64,000 bases of DNA from Halorarum halophilum (GTDB lineage Archaea > Halobacteriota > Halobacteria > Halobacteriales > Haloferacaceae): assembly GCF_013401515.1 (NCBI RefSeq), contig NZ_CP058529.1, positions 496,001 to 560,000 of the forward strand. Reading direction: 5' to 3'. Each line of letters begins with the position of its first letter. Position 1 is the first letter of the stretch. The position numbers were made by a program, and so were the translations under genes. The notes beneath the pieces are model-generated. The model worked only from the letters and a program-made list of their open reading frames with translations. It ran no database searches and was not told the origin of the DNA. Of this stretch, positions 54,580 through 62,561 are shown piece by piece.

Positions 54580-55389
54580 TCACTCCAGCGTTCCGACTTT
54601 TTCGGCCGCGTAGCCGAACACGTCCGTGTAGCCGCGCGCGGACATCAGCACCGGGTAGAACGGCTCGTCGGCGGTGAACGTCTCGCCGTCGGCGACCGCG
54701 AACCGCTCGCCGGTCCCGACGCGCTCGAAGTTGTGCGCGAACACCTCGTACTCCTCGGCCGGCGGCTTCCCGACCGGCTGGAGCAGGCGGAACACGTCGA
54801 CGTCCCCCGGTGTCGCGTCCGAGGCGCCGGCCGGTTCGTCGGCGACCGGCGCGTCCAGGGCGCCGGTCGCGGAGAGGAACGCGCGCGTCAGCCAGTAGGC
54901 GTTCTCGGCGGCGTCGTCGCTGCCCTGCAGGCCGCACTCGACCTCGACGGTGTGGGGGTGTTCGATGAGTCGCCCCTCCGTGAACAGGTCGGTCTCGATG
55001 AGCGTGTCGACCGGGAGGTGCGGGACGACGGCGCGGGCGATCTCGTCGACGGTGTCACAGAGCGCGAACGGTTCCGCGTACGACTGCGTCGAGTGGAGCG
55101 CGAGCGTGGTACAGCCCTCCAGTTCGCGCGCCAAGTCGGACGCTAGGCGCCCTTCGAGGCTCCCGGTGTCCGCGTCGCCCGGGAACGCCCGGTTGAGGTC
55201 CTCGTCGACGAACCGCACGCCGCGCTCCAGCGCCTCCTCGTTGGCGACGATCAGTTTCACGGGTCGTTCCACGTCCGGGGACTCGGCGACGAGGCGCTCG
55301 ACCGCCGCCGGCCCGCAGGGCTCGTCGCCGTGGATTCCGCCGACCACGGCGACCTCGGGGACCCCGTCACCCAACTGGTGGATACGCAT
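54580..55389 (-). CDS. Succinylglutamate desuccinylase/aspartoacylase-family protein
   Basis: A 269-residue zinc carboxypeptidase-like protein of the AstE/AspA family. The ligands appear as GGIHGDEPCGP near residues 17-27 and LALHST near 95; VEVECGLQG near 148 bears the catalytic Glu. These enzymes remove acyl groups from amino acids such as N-acetylaspartate. The exact substrate in haloarchaea is unknown. The zinc set is complete. Confidence 0.88.
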   Translation of the reverse strand: MRIHQLGDGVPEVAVVGGIHGDEPCGPAAVERLVAESPDVERPVKLIVANEEALERGVRFVDEDLNRAFPGDADTGSLEGRLASDLARELEGCTTLALHSTQSYAEPFALCDTVDEIARAVVPHLPVDTLIETDLFTEGRLIEHPHTVEVECGLQGSDDAAENAYWLTRAFLSATGALDAPVADEPAGASDATPGDVDVFRLLQPVGKPPAEEYEVFAHNFERVGTGERFAVADGETFTADEPFYPVLMSARGYTDVFGYAAEKVGTLE

Positions 55390-55781
55390 ACCGGCCGTCC
55401 GACTGCGGGGTACTTACCGGGTACGGTTCGGCGTCGCTCAGTGCTCAGCAGAACACGGTGATTGTGTCGGGCTGGACGTTGTCATCGACCGAGATGGGTA
55501 TCTATACATCGGCGTCAAGTATCCCGATTCGTGTCGCTAACCCTGCCGCTATTGTAGCCAGTTAGATTGAACGTTCGTAGGCCTACTTAGCGGTTGTTTC
55601 GCCGCTTATGGTCTGGAACGAACGACGGCCGTCTACTGCATACATCCTCTGTATGCAGCAAGCACCTTTTGACAGGAATTGCGTAGATCGTCGAGAGCGT
55701 GCTGCATACAGAGCGCGCATGCTGCAGATCGTCAAATCCCGAACACCCCGTTCGAGATACCCGTGAACTGTCCGATTTGGC
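55390..55781. other. Intergenic stretch containing repeat copy A
   Basis: No supported gene. The first 180 bp hold short frames only. The repeat copy (55576-55720) fills much of the rest. From here on the sequence is AT-richer. Confidence 0.5.
55576..55720 (+). repeat. Accessory repeat, copy A
   Basis: A roughly 145-bp element. It begins GGCCTACTTAGCGG, contains TGTTTCGCCGC and CTGGAACGAACGACGGCCG, then a hairpin CTGCATAC-7-GTATGCAG (55636-55658), then CCTTTTGACAGGAATTGC, TCGAGAGCGTGCTG, and ends ACAGAGCGCG. Copies follow at 57.0, 60.6, 61.6 kb and, truncated, at 34.4 kb. No coding potential is evident. Confidence 0.8.
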
Positions 55782-55991
55782 TCAAGACCGGAGCGACCAG
55801 ACAATCAAGCCCAGAATGGAAAACGCGACAGTTGTCACCCATATCGCAGTCGTTTCTGATGAGACAATGTGGACTGTGAAACTCCCTCCGAATATCGCAC
55901 CAATCGGTCCAGAAATGATAACGATTGAAGCTGCATCCCCCACTGAGATCTCCAACTTTTCTATGGCAGAAAGTGTATCACGGATGCCCAT
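55782..55991 (-). CDS. Small two-helix membrane protein
   Basis: A 69-residue protein. Helices are at about 20-40 (AASIVIISGPIGAIFGGSFTV) and 47-66 (TAIWVTTVAFSILGLIVWSL). No family was recognised. AT-rich codon usage differs from the core genes, as in other accessory small proteins here. The start is the ATG at 55991; upstream region is AT-rich. Confidence 0.5.
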   Translation of the reverse strand: MGIRDTLSAIEKLEISVGDAASIVIISGPIGAIFGGSFTVHIVSSETTAIWVTTVAFSILGLIVWSLRS

Positions 55992-56130
55992 AGCAGAATT
56001 GACCGCTGATTAACTATAACTCCACCTTCTGCATATCTGGCTGGTTGCTCACTCCTTCGCCTGTAGCTACCATTCTGCTGACTACCCTCTGAGTCGGTCA
56101 CGCCGATTCTGACAACAGCCCGGTAGTTTG

Positions 56131-56181
56131 TAGGTTCTCTGCTAAATACAGCGCGTGAATCGGCCACTGGTCACTCACCGC
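56131..56181 (+). repeat. Short repeat fragment E
   Basis: TTCTCTGCTAAATACAGCGCG resembles the right end of the accessory repeat (GCTGAATACAGAGCGCG). It is followed by ACTGGTCACTCAC, which recurs exactly at 58314-58326. It could be a third, more diverged subtype of the repeat. Confidence 0.4.
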
Positions 56182-56212
56182 TTGACGAGGAGTTGGATTG
56201 GTAGAGATCCGA

Positions 56213-56659
56213 CTATTCTCTCAGGCTTGCTGTCGCCTTTGGCCGGCGAATCACGGACGGCAGTTGGCGTCCTCCGGCAACGGAGAACAGAACTCCACCA
56301 AGGAAGGTGAGGTACCAACCGAGCGCGGGAACAAACGTGGCGGAGAATCCAAACAACGTGGAATAAGACAGGTAGTACACCGGAAACACCGCCATTCCAA
56401 CTCCCACTACAAGTGTCACTACGGTACGTATCGGCGTCCGGAAACTGACACCATGGAGTAGAAGGGTAAACCCGACTGCACCGAGCAGTGCGAAGTCGAA
56501 CCCCTCAAATCCAGCGCTCATACCGGTGTAGTAGATTATCGGTATCTTGGCATTAGGAGGCAGGTTTGGATTCGTCCTCAGCCAAGGGAGATACGTTCCG
56601 ACTGCAACAGCGACTGTACCCCCGACAATCAGAATCTTATCGTGCGATTCGGCGACCAT
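56213..56659 (-). CDS. Four-helix hypothetical membrane protein
   Basis: A 148-residue protein. Four helices lie at about 9-26, 55-70, 77-98 and 108-132. The start chosen is ATG at 56659 (MVAESHDKILIVGG); a longer form from 56704 is possible. Hydrophobic, with few charges. No family was recognised, though similar short membrane proteins are common in haloarchaea. Confidence 0.55.
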   Translation of the reverse strand: MVAESHDKILIVGGTVAVAVGTYLPWLRTNPNLPPNAKIPIIYYTGMSAGFEGFDFALLGAVGFTLLLHGVSFRTPIRTVVTLVVGVGMAVFPVYYLSYSTLFGFSATFVPALGWYLTFLGGVLFSVAGGRQLPSVIRRPKATASLRE

Positions 56660-56759
56660 ACGACTCCAAAGGTAAGTCGGGATAAACCATTTCTGTAGAC
56701 TCAAAGCCGCCTTGTTCCCTCGATAGCAGTTCAGTCGCTAAGTACAGAGGAGAAAAGTT

Positions 56760-56963
56760 ATGATTTTCTCACTATCTCGTCGTACTGTGCCCTCCGTTAC
56801 TTCCCACCAGTTGCTAACTGTCGCTGGATTGCTCATCCTTGTTGCCGGAGTCCTACAACTCCTTCCGTGTCTGGCTTCCATGATGACCTTCTCGTTCAGC
56901 GTGAGTCAGTGCTGGTCCGAGATATTACTAACGTTGGTCGGTGCCTTGCTGTTCACCCGATAG
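56760..56963 (+). CDS. Small two-helix membrane protein
   Basis: A 67-residue protein. Helices are at about 18-35 (LLTVAGLLILVAGVLQLL) and 50-66. It has two Cys (LPCLAS, SQCWSE). It lies just after a possible repeat fragment, in an AT-rich stretch. Function unknown. Confidence 0.45.
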   Translation: MIFSLSRRTVPSVTSHQLLTVAGLLILVAGVLQLLPCLASMMTFSFSVSQCWSEILLTLVGALLFTR

Positions 56964-56980
56964 GGAATCCCATTACAGAT

Positions 56981-57130
56981 GCAGGTCCACGTAGCGGCTG
57001 TTTCGACGCAGACGGGCTGAAACGAACAATGACCGTCTACTGCATACATCCGCTCTAGTCAGCACGCTCCTGTTGACAGGAAATGAGCAGATCGTCGAGA
57101 GCGTGTCAAATGCAGGGCGCGAGTACAGCG
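56981..57130 (+). repeat. Accessory repeat, copy B
   Basis: Starts GCAGGTCCACGTAGCGGCTGTTTCG, runs through GAAACGAACAATGACCGTCTA, CTGCATACATCC (the hairpin right arm is damaged: GCTCTAGTCAG), TGTTGACAGGAAATG, TCGAGAGCGTGTC and GCAGGGCGCG. It belongs to the subtype of copy A. Confidence 0.75.
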
Positions 57131-57292
57131 CGTTCGACTTGATTTTGAGGGCCTGGCCGAATACGACGCCAATTGGTACGGAGAGGAGGCCATACGGGCC
57201 ACGGAGAGCGTGCTGATTCTCCTCGACTGGCGCCATGATCGAATCAAACAGTACCTCGCCACGACTGAGGACGCACGGCTGGCGAGCTACTG
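57105..57292 (+). other. Orphan coding-like frame without start
   Basis: A plus-strand frame starts inside repeat copy B and ends TGA at 57290. It reads LDFEGLAEYDANWYGEEAIRATESVLILLDWRHDRIKQYLATTEDARLASY, which looks protein-like (helical, charged) but has no ATG or GTG at its head. It may be the 3-prime end of a gene cut by the repeat. No family was recognised. Confidence 0.4.
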
Positions 57293-57685
57293 AGCCAGCT
57301 CCGAGGGAACTCCAGCGTGTGTGAGACACTCTTCGATAAATGACGCGAGTGATGAGCCAACAACGCTGTCGAACGTGATAATGTATCCGTCATCCTCGTC
57401 GAGGACTAGCTGAATGACAAAGCCATTCTCAAAATAGTGGACGCTTGAGACGCAGTCCCCGATCGGTGCTCCCTTGTCCCCAATCTCGACCACGGACTCG
57501 TGTGTGTCGTATAGCTTCTCGACGAGCATTTCATATTGCTCGTCCGTGTATTGTGACCGCAGGTCGTCTCGGACGCACTCGACAGTCAATGTCTCGCTGG
57601 TCGTATTGTATCGGGCGACTGTCCGGAGGTTCTCGCCAGTCCGTTCTTTGCAGTACTCGACCAATTTGGAATCCGACGATGCCAT
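57287..57685 (-). CDS. Conserved haloarchaeal protein (DUF7522-like)
   Basis: A 132-residue acidic protein. CKERTGENLRTVARYNTTSETLTVECVRDDLRSQYTDEQYEMLVEKL and later HYFENGFVIQLVLDEDDGYIITFDS resemble a haloarchaeal group that I recall as DUF7522; no search was possible. It is all alpha-beta, with no membrane segment. It converges on the orphan frame above. Confidence 0.6.
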   Translation of the reverse strand: MASSDSKLVEYCKERTGENLRTVARYNTTSETLTVECVRDDLRSQYTDEQYEMLVEKLYDTHESVVEIGDKGAPIGDCVSSVHYFENGFVIQLVLDEDDGYIITFDSVVGSSLASFIEECLTHAGVPSELAQ

Positions 57686-57800
57686 CCTGTCCGCACCGAT
57701 AGGTGACTATCACATAATGGTCGTGGTCAGACGGGCATCGTACACACACTTTCAGCTTTGTAGGACGAATTCTTTCCGTCTACGCGTCCGACAAACAGGT

Positions 57801-58220
57801 ATGAATTGGACACCAGACGCTCCGGTTATCCTCACCCCGATCCGATATCCGTTGACTGCACAGAGCACCCAGACGCTAGACCATGCGAGGGGTATTGCTG
57901 AGGAATACGAGGACGCGCAACTCCTCGTGCTACACGTCGACCTCGTCCAGGCCAATCAGCACTCAACAGCGCAGGACATCCACCGAGCGATCACTCCGAT
58001 CGTCGGAGATCAGTCTGCATCCGTAATCGTCCAACGTGGTTTCATCATTGAGGATGTAATCCGGGAAGAAGCGGAACAGCGGGGTGCCGATATCATCGTG
58101 CTCGGGCAGAATCAGAAACCAAGATGGCAACAGTATCTCAGCCGAGTGCTCGGCAACAATCCAGATATCATATCGTACCTTCAGGACCGGACAGACGCCA
58201 CCATCGAAACTACCGGATAA
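57801..58220 (+). CDS. UspA-family universal stress protein
   Basis: A 139-residue protein. Beta-1 VILTPIRYP, then LDHARGIAEEYEDAQLLVLHVDLV and VIREEAEQRGADIIVLGQNQ are the UspA pattern. The usual ATP-loop G-x2-G-x9-G-S/T is not kept (GQNQKPRWQQYLSRVLGNN), so ATP binding is doubtful. Start is ATG at 57801; upstream frame is not conserved. A hairpin follows 50 bp after the stop. Confidence 0.8.
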   Translation: MNWTPDAPVILTPIRYPLTAQSTQTLDHARGIAEEYEDAQLLVLHVDLVQANQHSTAQDIHRAITPIVGDQSASVIVQRGFIIEDVIREEAEQRGADIIVLGQNQKPRWQQYLSRVLGNNPDIISYLQDRTDATIETTG

Positions 58221-58617
58221 CTGTTCAAACGGTACTGCCCCCTGAGTAGGTCGTCGACCATACCGTCAGTTCCGAGAATCGGTTATTCTCGGCAGATTTT
58301 CCGCAGAAATCCGACTGGTCACTCACAGCGGTCACACTCACTGCTGGATTTGTTCAATCGGCTGTGTCTGAACAACTGCTAAGTAGATCGGCAAACTTAC
58401 CGTGCGAGATTGTGCCAGTTGCAGATTATTTTTTCTGAGTGATGCAGAATATACAGCGCCTCTCTTGCAAGGCAGTCCGAATTGGATTCAGCAGCGCTTA
58501 CGTCCGCGTATATCACGGACGAACCCTCTTTCACTCCTGGGAGCCACCAGATCATAATCATTTGACTGCCGCGACAGTGGCAAGATTGGTTTCCGTCTCC
58601 ACAGCCACACATATGCT
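58221..58617. other. Intergenic stretch with hairpin and repeat traces
   Basis: No supported gene in 397 bp. It contains the hairpin at 58272-58292, the 13-bp match to fragment E at 58314-58326 and a GAACAACTGCTAAGTAGATC stretch that is faintly like the repeat end. A short minus frame (58397-58612) shows no recognisable domain. Confidence 0.4.
58272..58292. terminator. Perfect hairpin, possible terminator
   Basis: CCGAGAAT and ATTCTCGG form an 8-bp perfect stem around a 5-base loop, followed soon by a run of T (gatttt). It lies 52 bp after the UspA gene. Archaeal termination depends mainly on T tracts, so this could also be a binding site. Confidence 0.4.
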
Positions 58618-59337
58618 ATGGAATCAGAAGCCGACCAAGGAACTAGGTCACAGCCCCGCCGACGATGCCCACTCTGCTCGCGGGAATTGCCAGCAGATCG
58701 ATTCGTTCCAGGCACCCTTGTTCGCCCCGAAATCGCTGAACACATCCGGGAACAGTACCCGGAGTGGACGTCCGCAGAGGCAATCTGCCTGGACGACCTC
58801 CATCGATTCCGGGTGGAGCACATTCAGAAGTTAGTGACCGATGATGCCGGCCTCACGGAGTCAGAAAAGGACATCCTCTCGGCAGGCAATCGTGGGACCC
58901 TCGTTACGGAGAACGTGAACGAGACGATGGAGGAAACCGAGACGTTCGGTGCTCGCGTCTCAGACGCCCTTGCCTCGTTCGGGGGCAGTTGGCCGTTTAT
59001 CGGGTTGTTCGGGCTGTTCCTCGTGGGGTGGATGATCACGAATACGATCGTACTTACACGGCCCCTTGATCCGTTTCCGTTCATCCTCCTCAATTTGATA
59101 TTGTCCAGTCTCGCCGCGATTCAAGCCCCCATCATCCTGATGAGTCAGAACCGTCAGGAGACCCGGAACCGCATTCGGGCTGAACACGATTACGAGGTGA
59201 ACCTCAACGCGGAACTCGAAATTCGGCAACTCCACGAAAAACTCGATTTCTTGTTGGTCCGCCAGTGGCGACGGTTACTGGAAATCCAAGAATTGCAATC
59301 GGAACTCATCGACGAGATGACGTCACGAGACCGGTGA
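58618..59337 (+). CDS. DUF1003-domain membrane protein
   Basis: A 239-residue protein. An N-terminal CPLCSRELP (one CxxC) starts it. The DUF1003 part spans about 115-225: two helices (SWPFIGLFGLFLVGWMITN, PFILLNLILSSLAAIQAPIILMSQNRQ) then a helical tail KLDFLLVRQWRRLLEIQELQSEL. DUF1003 is a cytoplasmic-membrane family of unknown function, often cited in metal-handling contexts. The VIT1 fusion gene follows 74 bp later. Confidence 0.85.
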   Translation: MESEADQGTRSQPRRRCPLCSRELPADRFVPGTLVRPEIAEHIREQYPEWTSAEAICLDDLHRFRVEHIQKLVTDDAGLTESEKDILSAGNRGTLVTENVNETMEETETFGARVSDALASFGGSWPFIGLFGLFLVGWMITNTIVLTRPLDPFPFILLNLILSSLAAIQAPIILMSQNRQETRNRIRAEHDYEVNLNAELEIRQLHEKLDFLLVRQWRRLLEIQELQSELIDEMTSRDR

Positions 59338-59411
59338 TCGGGGTATAACAACGAGCTCCTCTGGATCAGCGGCCCTGCACCTAAACCTCTTGAACACATT
59401 AGCTTGGTGGA

Positions 59412-60542
59412 ATGGCTAGTGGAGAAGACATCGCTCGGTATCAGCGTAATCGCCAGGACGAGGTCGATAGTGCAACCGTCTATACGGCGATGGCTGATAC
59501 AGAAGCACAACCGCAGGTGGCCGAAGTGTACCGGCGGTTGGCCGAGACAGAGAGAAACCACGCTGCGTTCTGGACCGAGAAACTCCGCGAAGCTGGTGGA
59601 GACCCGAAGAGCCTGGAACCCTCCAGAAGGGGGAGAGTGCTTGCGTGGTTGGCTCGACGTTTCGGGCCAGGGCTGGTGCTGCCTACGATGCGGTCTGGAG
59701 AAGTCGAAGGTGGTGAGGGATACGCTACTCAACCGGAGGTCCGGGAGACAGGAATGGTCGCCGCCGAGCGGTCCCACGACCGTTTGCTGACGATTATCGC
59801 AGAAACCCCAGGTCCTGGTGCGACGGGAGGGGTCCTCGCGCAATTAGAGGGCCGTCACAGAGCGACGAGCGGAAATGCACTTCGCGCTGCGGTTCTCGGC
59901 GCGAACGACGGTCTTGTTTCCAATCTCAGCCTCGTTATGGGCGTGGCTGGGGCGGCACTCGAATCCACCACGATTCTGATTACGGGATTAGCCGGGCTTT
60001 TCGCGGGAGCAGGTTCAATGGCGATGGGGGAATGGCTCTCCGTCCAGAGTTCACGTGAACTCTACCAACGCCAGATCAGCATCGAAGCAGAAGAGCTAGC
60101 TGAAGTACCGGAAGAGGAAGCCCAAGAGTTGGCGCTCATATACGAGGCGAAGGGGCTCTCCAGAGAGCGTGCTCTGGAGATCGCCGATCAGATAATCTCC
60201 GACGAGCAGATGGCCCTGGATACGCTGGCGCGTGAGGAACTCGGGATCGACCCTGAGGAACTCGGTGGTTCTGCGTGGGAGGCAGCCGGTGCATCGTTCG
60301 TTCTATTCGCTCTCGGTGCTATCGTCCCCGTGTCGCCGTTTTTCGTCGCCAGTGGCCTTACTGCGGTCGGAACGAGTCTGCTCCTCAGTGGTATCGCACT
60401 GTTCGTAATCGGTGCTGGAATAACGCTTCTCACCGGTCGGTCCGTTCTCTATTCTGGGTTGCGTCAGGTGGGAATCGGTCTCAGTGCAGCGATCTTGACC
60501 TACGGGGCAGGAAGTCTAATCGGAGTGTCGCTCGTCAGTTAG
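59412..60542 (+). CDS. Rubrerythrin-VIT1/CCC1 fusion transporter
   Basis: A 376-residue protein. Residues about 10-60 are a rubrerythrin-like ferritin helix pair (DSATVYTAMADTEAQ; RLAETERNHAAFWTEKL) with Glu and His for iron. From about 155 the VIT1/CCC1 part begins: RAAVLGANDGLVSNLSLVMGVAG, then SMAMGEWLSVQSSRELY, a helical cytoplasmic insert, then three C-terminal helices. The fusion suggests sensing or oxidation of iron or manganese before transport. The shorter paralogue at 21.8 kb lacks the ferritin part. Confidence 0.9.
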   Translation: MASGEDIARYQRNRQDEVDSATVYTAMADTEAQPQVAEVYRRLAETERNHAAFWTEKLREAGGDPKSLEPSRRGRVLAWLARRFGPGLVLPTMRSGEVEGGEGYATQPEVRETGMVAAERSHDRLLTIIAETPGPGATGGVLAQLEGRHRATSGNALRAAVLGANDGLVSNLSLVMGVAGAALESTTILITGLAGLFAGAGSMAMGEWLSVQSSRELYQRQISIEAEELAEVPEEEAQELALIYEAKGLSRERALEIADQIISDEQMALDTLAREELGIDPEELGGSAWEAAGASFVLFALGAIVPVSPFFVASGLTAVGTSLLLSGIALFVIGAGITLLTGRSVLYSGLRQVGIGLSAAILTYGAGSLIGVSLVS

Positions 60543-60575
60543 CTCCCAAAATAAAAACGTCCGGCGTGTTCTGGT

Positions 60576-60668
60576 GGTTGTATTTTACTGCATACACCCT
60601 CTGTAAGCAGCAGGTAGTTGGTTCCTGCTGCTCGACAGATCGATTGAGCGTTGCTGAATACAGGGCGA
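60576..60668 (+). repeat. Accessory repeat, copy C
   Basis: Contains ACTGCATACACCCTCTGTAAGCAGCAGG, then TTGGTTCCTGCTGCTCGACAGATCGATTGAGCG and TTGCTGAATACAGGGCG. It is subtype 2 with copy D, which has GGTTGGTTCCTGCTGCTCGA instead of the TTTTGACAGGA of subtype 1. The left end is missing. Confidence 0.75.
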
Positions 60669-60674
60669 ACTACG

Positions 60675-61466
60675 TCAGTCCCTCAGCGTACGGTAGAAGG
60701 CGACTGAGAACACTCCCATGAACCCTGCGAACAGTGTCTCGACAGCCACGATGACTAAGGAGATGCCGAGAACGCCAGCGAGTGAAACCCGTGGAAGGCC
60801 GAAACTCATCGATGTCTCTGGCCTGATTGCCAATGAAAAGATACCGAACAGTCCGCCGGTCAAGCCACCGAGAAAGCCGACACAGACTGAGTATCCAAAT
60901 ACGCTGGCGAGGTTTGCCCGAACCAGGCTGGCACTTCGCTTGAGGCTGTCAATAGCACCCTGGGAGTCAAGGACAACTGCTTGCGCGTAGAACTGAATGA
61001 AATAGAGTAACAGCAGGTAAGCCAGCACCACCACGACGACGACAGTCAGAACGACCACGACGAGAGCACTCGTGTCGCCAGCACCCCCCGGGTAGCGAGC
61101 AAAAAGCGTGACGAGACCAGCAAACACCACAACGATGCTGACAACGATGTTGATGACTACGAATATGAGGGAGACGACGAGAAGAGACACGTAGTTCCGC
61201 TTCCCCCCCTCGACGAACGTGGCCAGCGATGTGCCATTGCCAAGGGCATCGGCAGCCATCGCAACGAGACCACCTTGTACGAACGGCAGGATGAGTACGA
61301 ACGCCACCGAGAGTACTAACGCGAAGAAGTTTGCAAGTCCAGGGCTGGCCGATTGGGATACCAATTGGGGGACCTGGAACAGGAGAAGGGCCAAGATCGG
61401 GACGAGTAGGACCGGATTGCGCTGGAGGGCGTCTGAAGTCCGCTGGAGGGCGACCAGAATTGCCAT
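60675..61466 (-). CDS. Polytopic membrane protein (DUF7847-like)
   Basis: A 263-residue protein with about six helices. It starts MAILVALQRTSDALQRNPVLLVPILALLLFQ, the pattern of a haloarchaeal group I recall as DUF7847. VVVVVLTVVVVVVLAYLLLLYFIQFYAQAVVLDSQGAIDSLKRSASLVRAN is the conserved middle. A start at 61484 adds six residues. Function unknown; DUF4013-like proteins are similar. Confidence 0.7.
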   Translation of the reverse strand: MAILVALQRTSDALQRNPVLLVPILALLLFQVPQLVSQSASPGLANFFALVLSVAFVLILPFVQGGLVAMAADALGNGTSLATFVEGGKRNYVSLLVVSLIFVVINIVVSIVVVFAGLVTLFARYPGGAGDTSALVVVVLTVVVVVVLAYLLLLYFIQFYAQAVVLDSQGAIDSLKRSASLVRANLASVFGYSVCVGFLGGLTGGLFGIFSLAIRPETSMSFGLPRVSLAGVLGISLVIVAVETLFAGFMGVFSVAFYRTLRD

Positions 61467-61555
61467 GCAAGGGGGTTCAGTCAATCATACGAAGACGTTT
61501 CCATCTCCCGAGGTGCGACACCAACGGCCAATTTATTCCGATTCGTGATACGATT

Positions 61556-61697
61556 GCAGGCCCACGTAGTGGCTGTTTCGTCGCTGATGGCCCGAAACGA
61601 ACGGCGACCGTCTGCTGCGTACATCCTCCGTATGCAGCAGGTGGTTGGTTCCTGCTGCTCGATAGATCAAATGAGCGTTGCTGAATAGAGAGCGCGT
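61556..61697 (+). repeat. Accessory repeat, copy D
   Basis: The most complete copy: GCAGGCCCACGTAGTGGCTGTTTCG, then CGAAACGAACGGCGACCG, the hairpin CTGCGTAC-7-GTATGCAG, GGTTGGTTCCTGCTGCTCGA, GATCAAATGAGCG and TTGCTGAATAGAGAGCGCG. One stem pair is G-T in RNA rather than G-C or A-T, so pairing is kept. Confidence 0.8.
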
Positions 61698-61833
61698 ATT
61701 TGCACAGAGCCACCCCTGGTATACGGATGAGTTGGATCGTTCAATACAGGAAATAAATTTGCTAAATGTCGGAAGCCTTCTTAAGGACCTCGATAGCGAG
61801 TAATCCAAACAGCTGACGCGCTAGTCATCTAGT

Positions 61834-62484
61834 ATGGCAATCGAAGCCTCATTCACTGTCGAACACGCAGATTTCCCATTGAGCGCTGTGTTTGAGCAGT
61901 TAACGGATGTGACGATCGAGTTAGATCGTATTGTGCCGACGGGCGAGGCTGTTATCCCCTACTTTTGGATTTCCGCTGATGACACCGATAAACTCACGAC
62001 GGATTTGAGCGCGGATATCGGGATCGATCAGGTCAAAGTAATCGACAAAGTGGAGAAACAGATGTTCGTCCGTATTGACTGGAACCTCACTCACGAGAGC
62101 ATTCTCACGGCGATCGTTAATACTGAGATCACGCTTCTTTCCGGCATCGGCAAGGAAAAGCAGTGGACCTTTGAAGTCCGGGCAGGCGAGCAACAAGACC
62201 TCTCCGACTTCCAGACGTACTGCCAAGACCATGATATTCCGATTGAGCTGACTGAACTACACGCGGTTTCATCACTCAACTCTGACCGAGAGTACGACCT
62301 AACCGACGGGCAACGGAAAGCGCTGGTACTGGCGTACTCGAGCGGGTACTTTGACTCGCCACGAGACGCCACGCAAGCCGATCTCGCAGACGAACTTGGA
62401 ATCACCCGTCAGGCGGTCTCATCACGGTTACAGCGCGGTATGAGACGCCTCGTAGCGAGTACCCTCATCACTCCTGAAGAGTAA
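61834..62484 (+). CDS. HTH-10 (bacterio-opsin activator-like) regulator
   Basis: A 216-residue regulator. The C-terminal HTH-10 domain reads TDGQRKALVLAYSSGYFDSPRDATQADLADELGITRQAVSSRLQRGMRRLVASTL (about 157-211). The N-terminal 140 residues are the sensor-like BAT-type region. HTH-10 regulators are specific to haloarchaea and often control light, redox or stress genes. The target is unknown. It has AT-rich codon use compared with the core. Confidence 0.88.
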   Translation: MAIEASFTVEHADFPLSAVFEQLTDVTIELDRIVPTGEAVIPYFWISADDTDKLTTDLSADIGIDQVKVIDKVEKQMFVRIDWNLTHESILTAIVNTEITLLSGIGKEKQWTFEVRAGEQQDLSDFQTYCQDHDIPIELTELHAVSSLNSDREYDLTDGQRKALVLAYSSGYFDSPRDATQADLADELGITRQAVSSRLQRGMRRLVASTLITPEE

Positions 62485-62508
62485 GCGCGGAATCTCGGTA
62501 TTAAAACG

Positions 62509-62524
62509 TTTTGCGCGAGCAAAA
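62509..62524. promoter_or_regulatory. Hairpin between HTH-10 and HalOD1 genes
   Basis: TTTTGC and GCAAAA form a 6-bp perfect stem with loop GCGA. It lies 25 bp after the HTH-10 stop and 38 bp before the HalOD1 start. It may be a terminator or an operator; the T run precedes rather than follows the stem. Confidence 0.3.
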
Positions 62525-62561
62525 GCTACCCTCAACCCCGTAGAAGGCCTCTGTTTGGGTG

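Noticed and set aside
57175-57190. GAGAGCGTGCTGATT within the orphan frame as a further repeat copy
   Set aside because: The match stops after about 15 bases and neighbouring repeat segments are absent.
58397-58612. 71-codon minus-strand frame with several Cys (MCGCGDGNQSCHC...)
   Set aside because: No recognisable zinc-finger spacing or family; it overlaps the promoter region of the DUF1003 gene.
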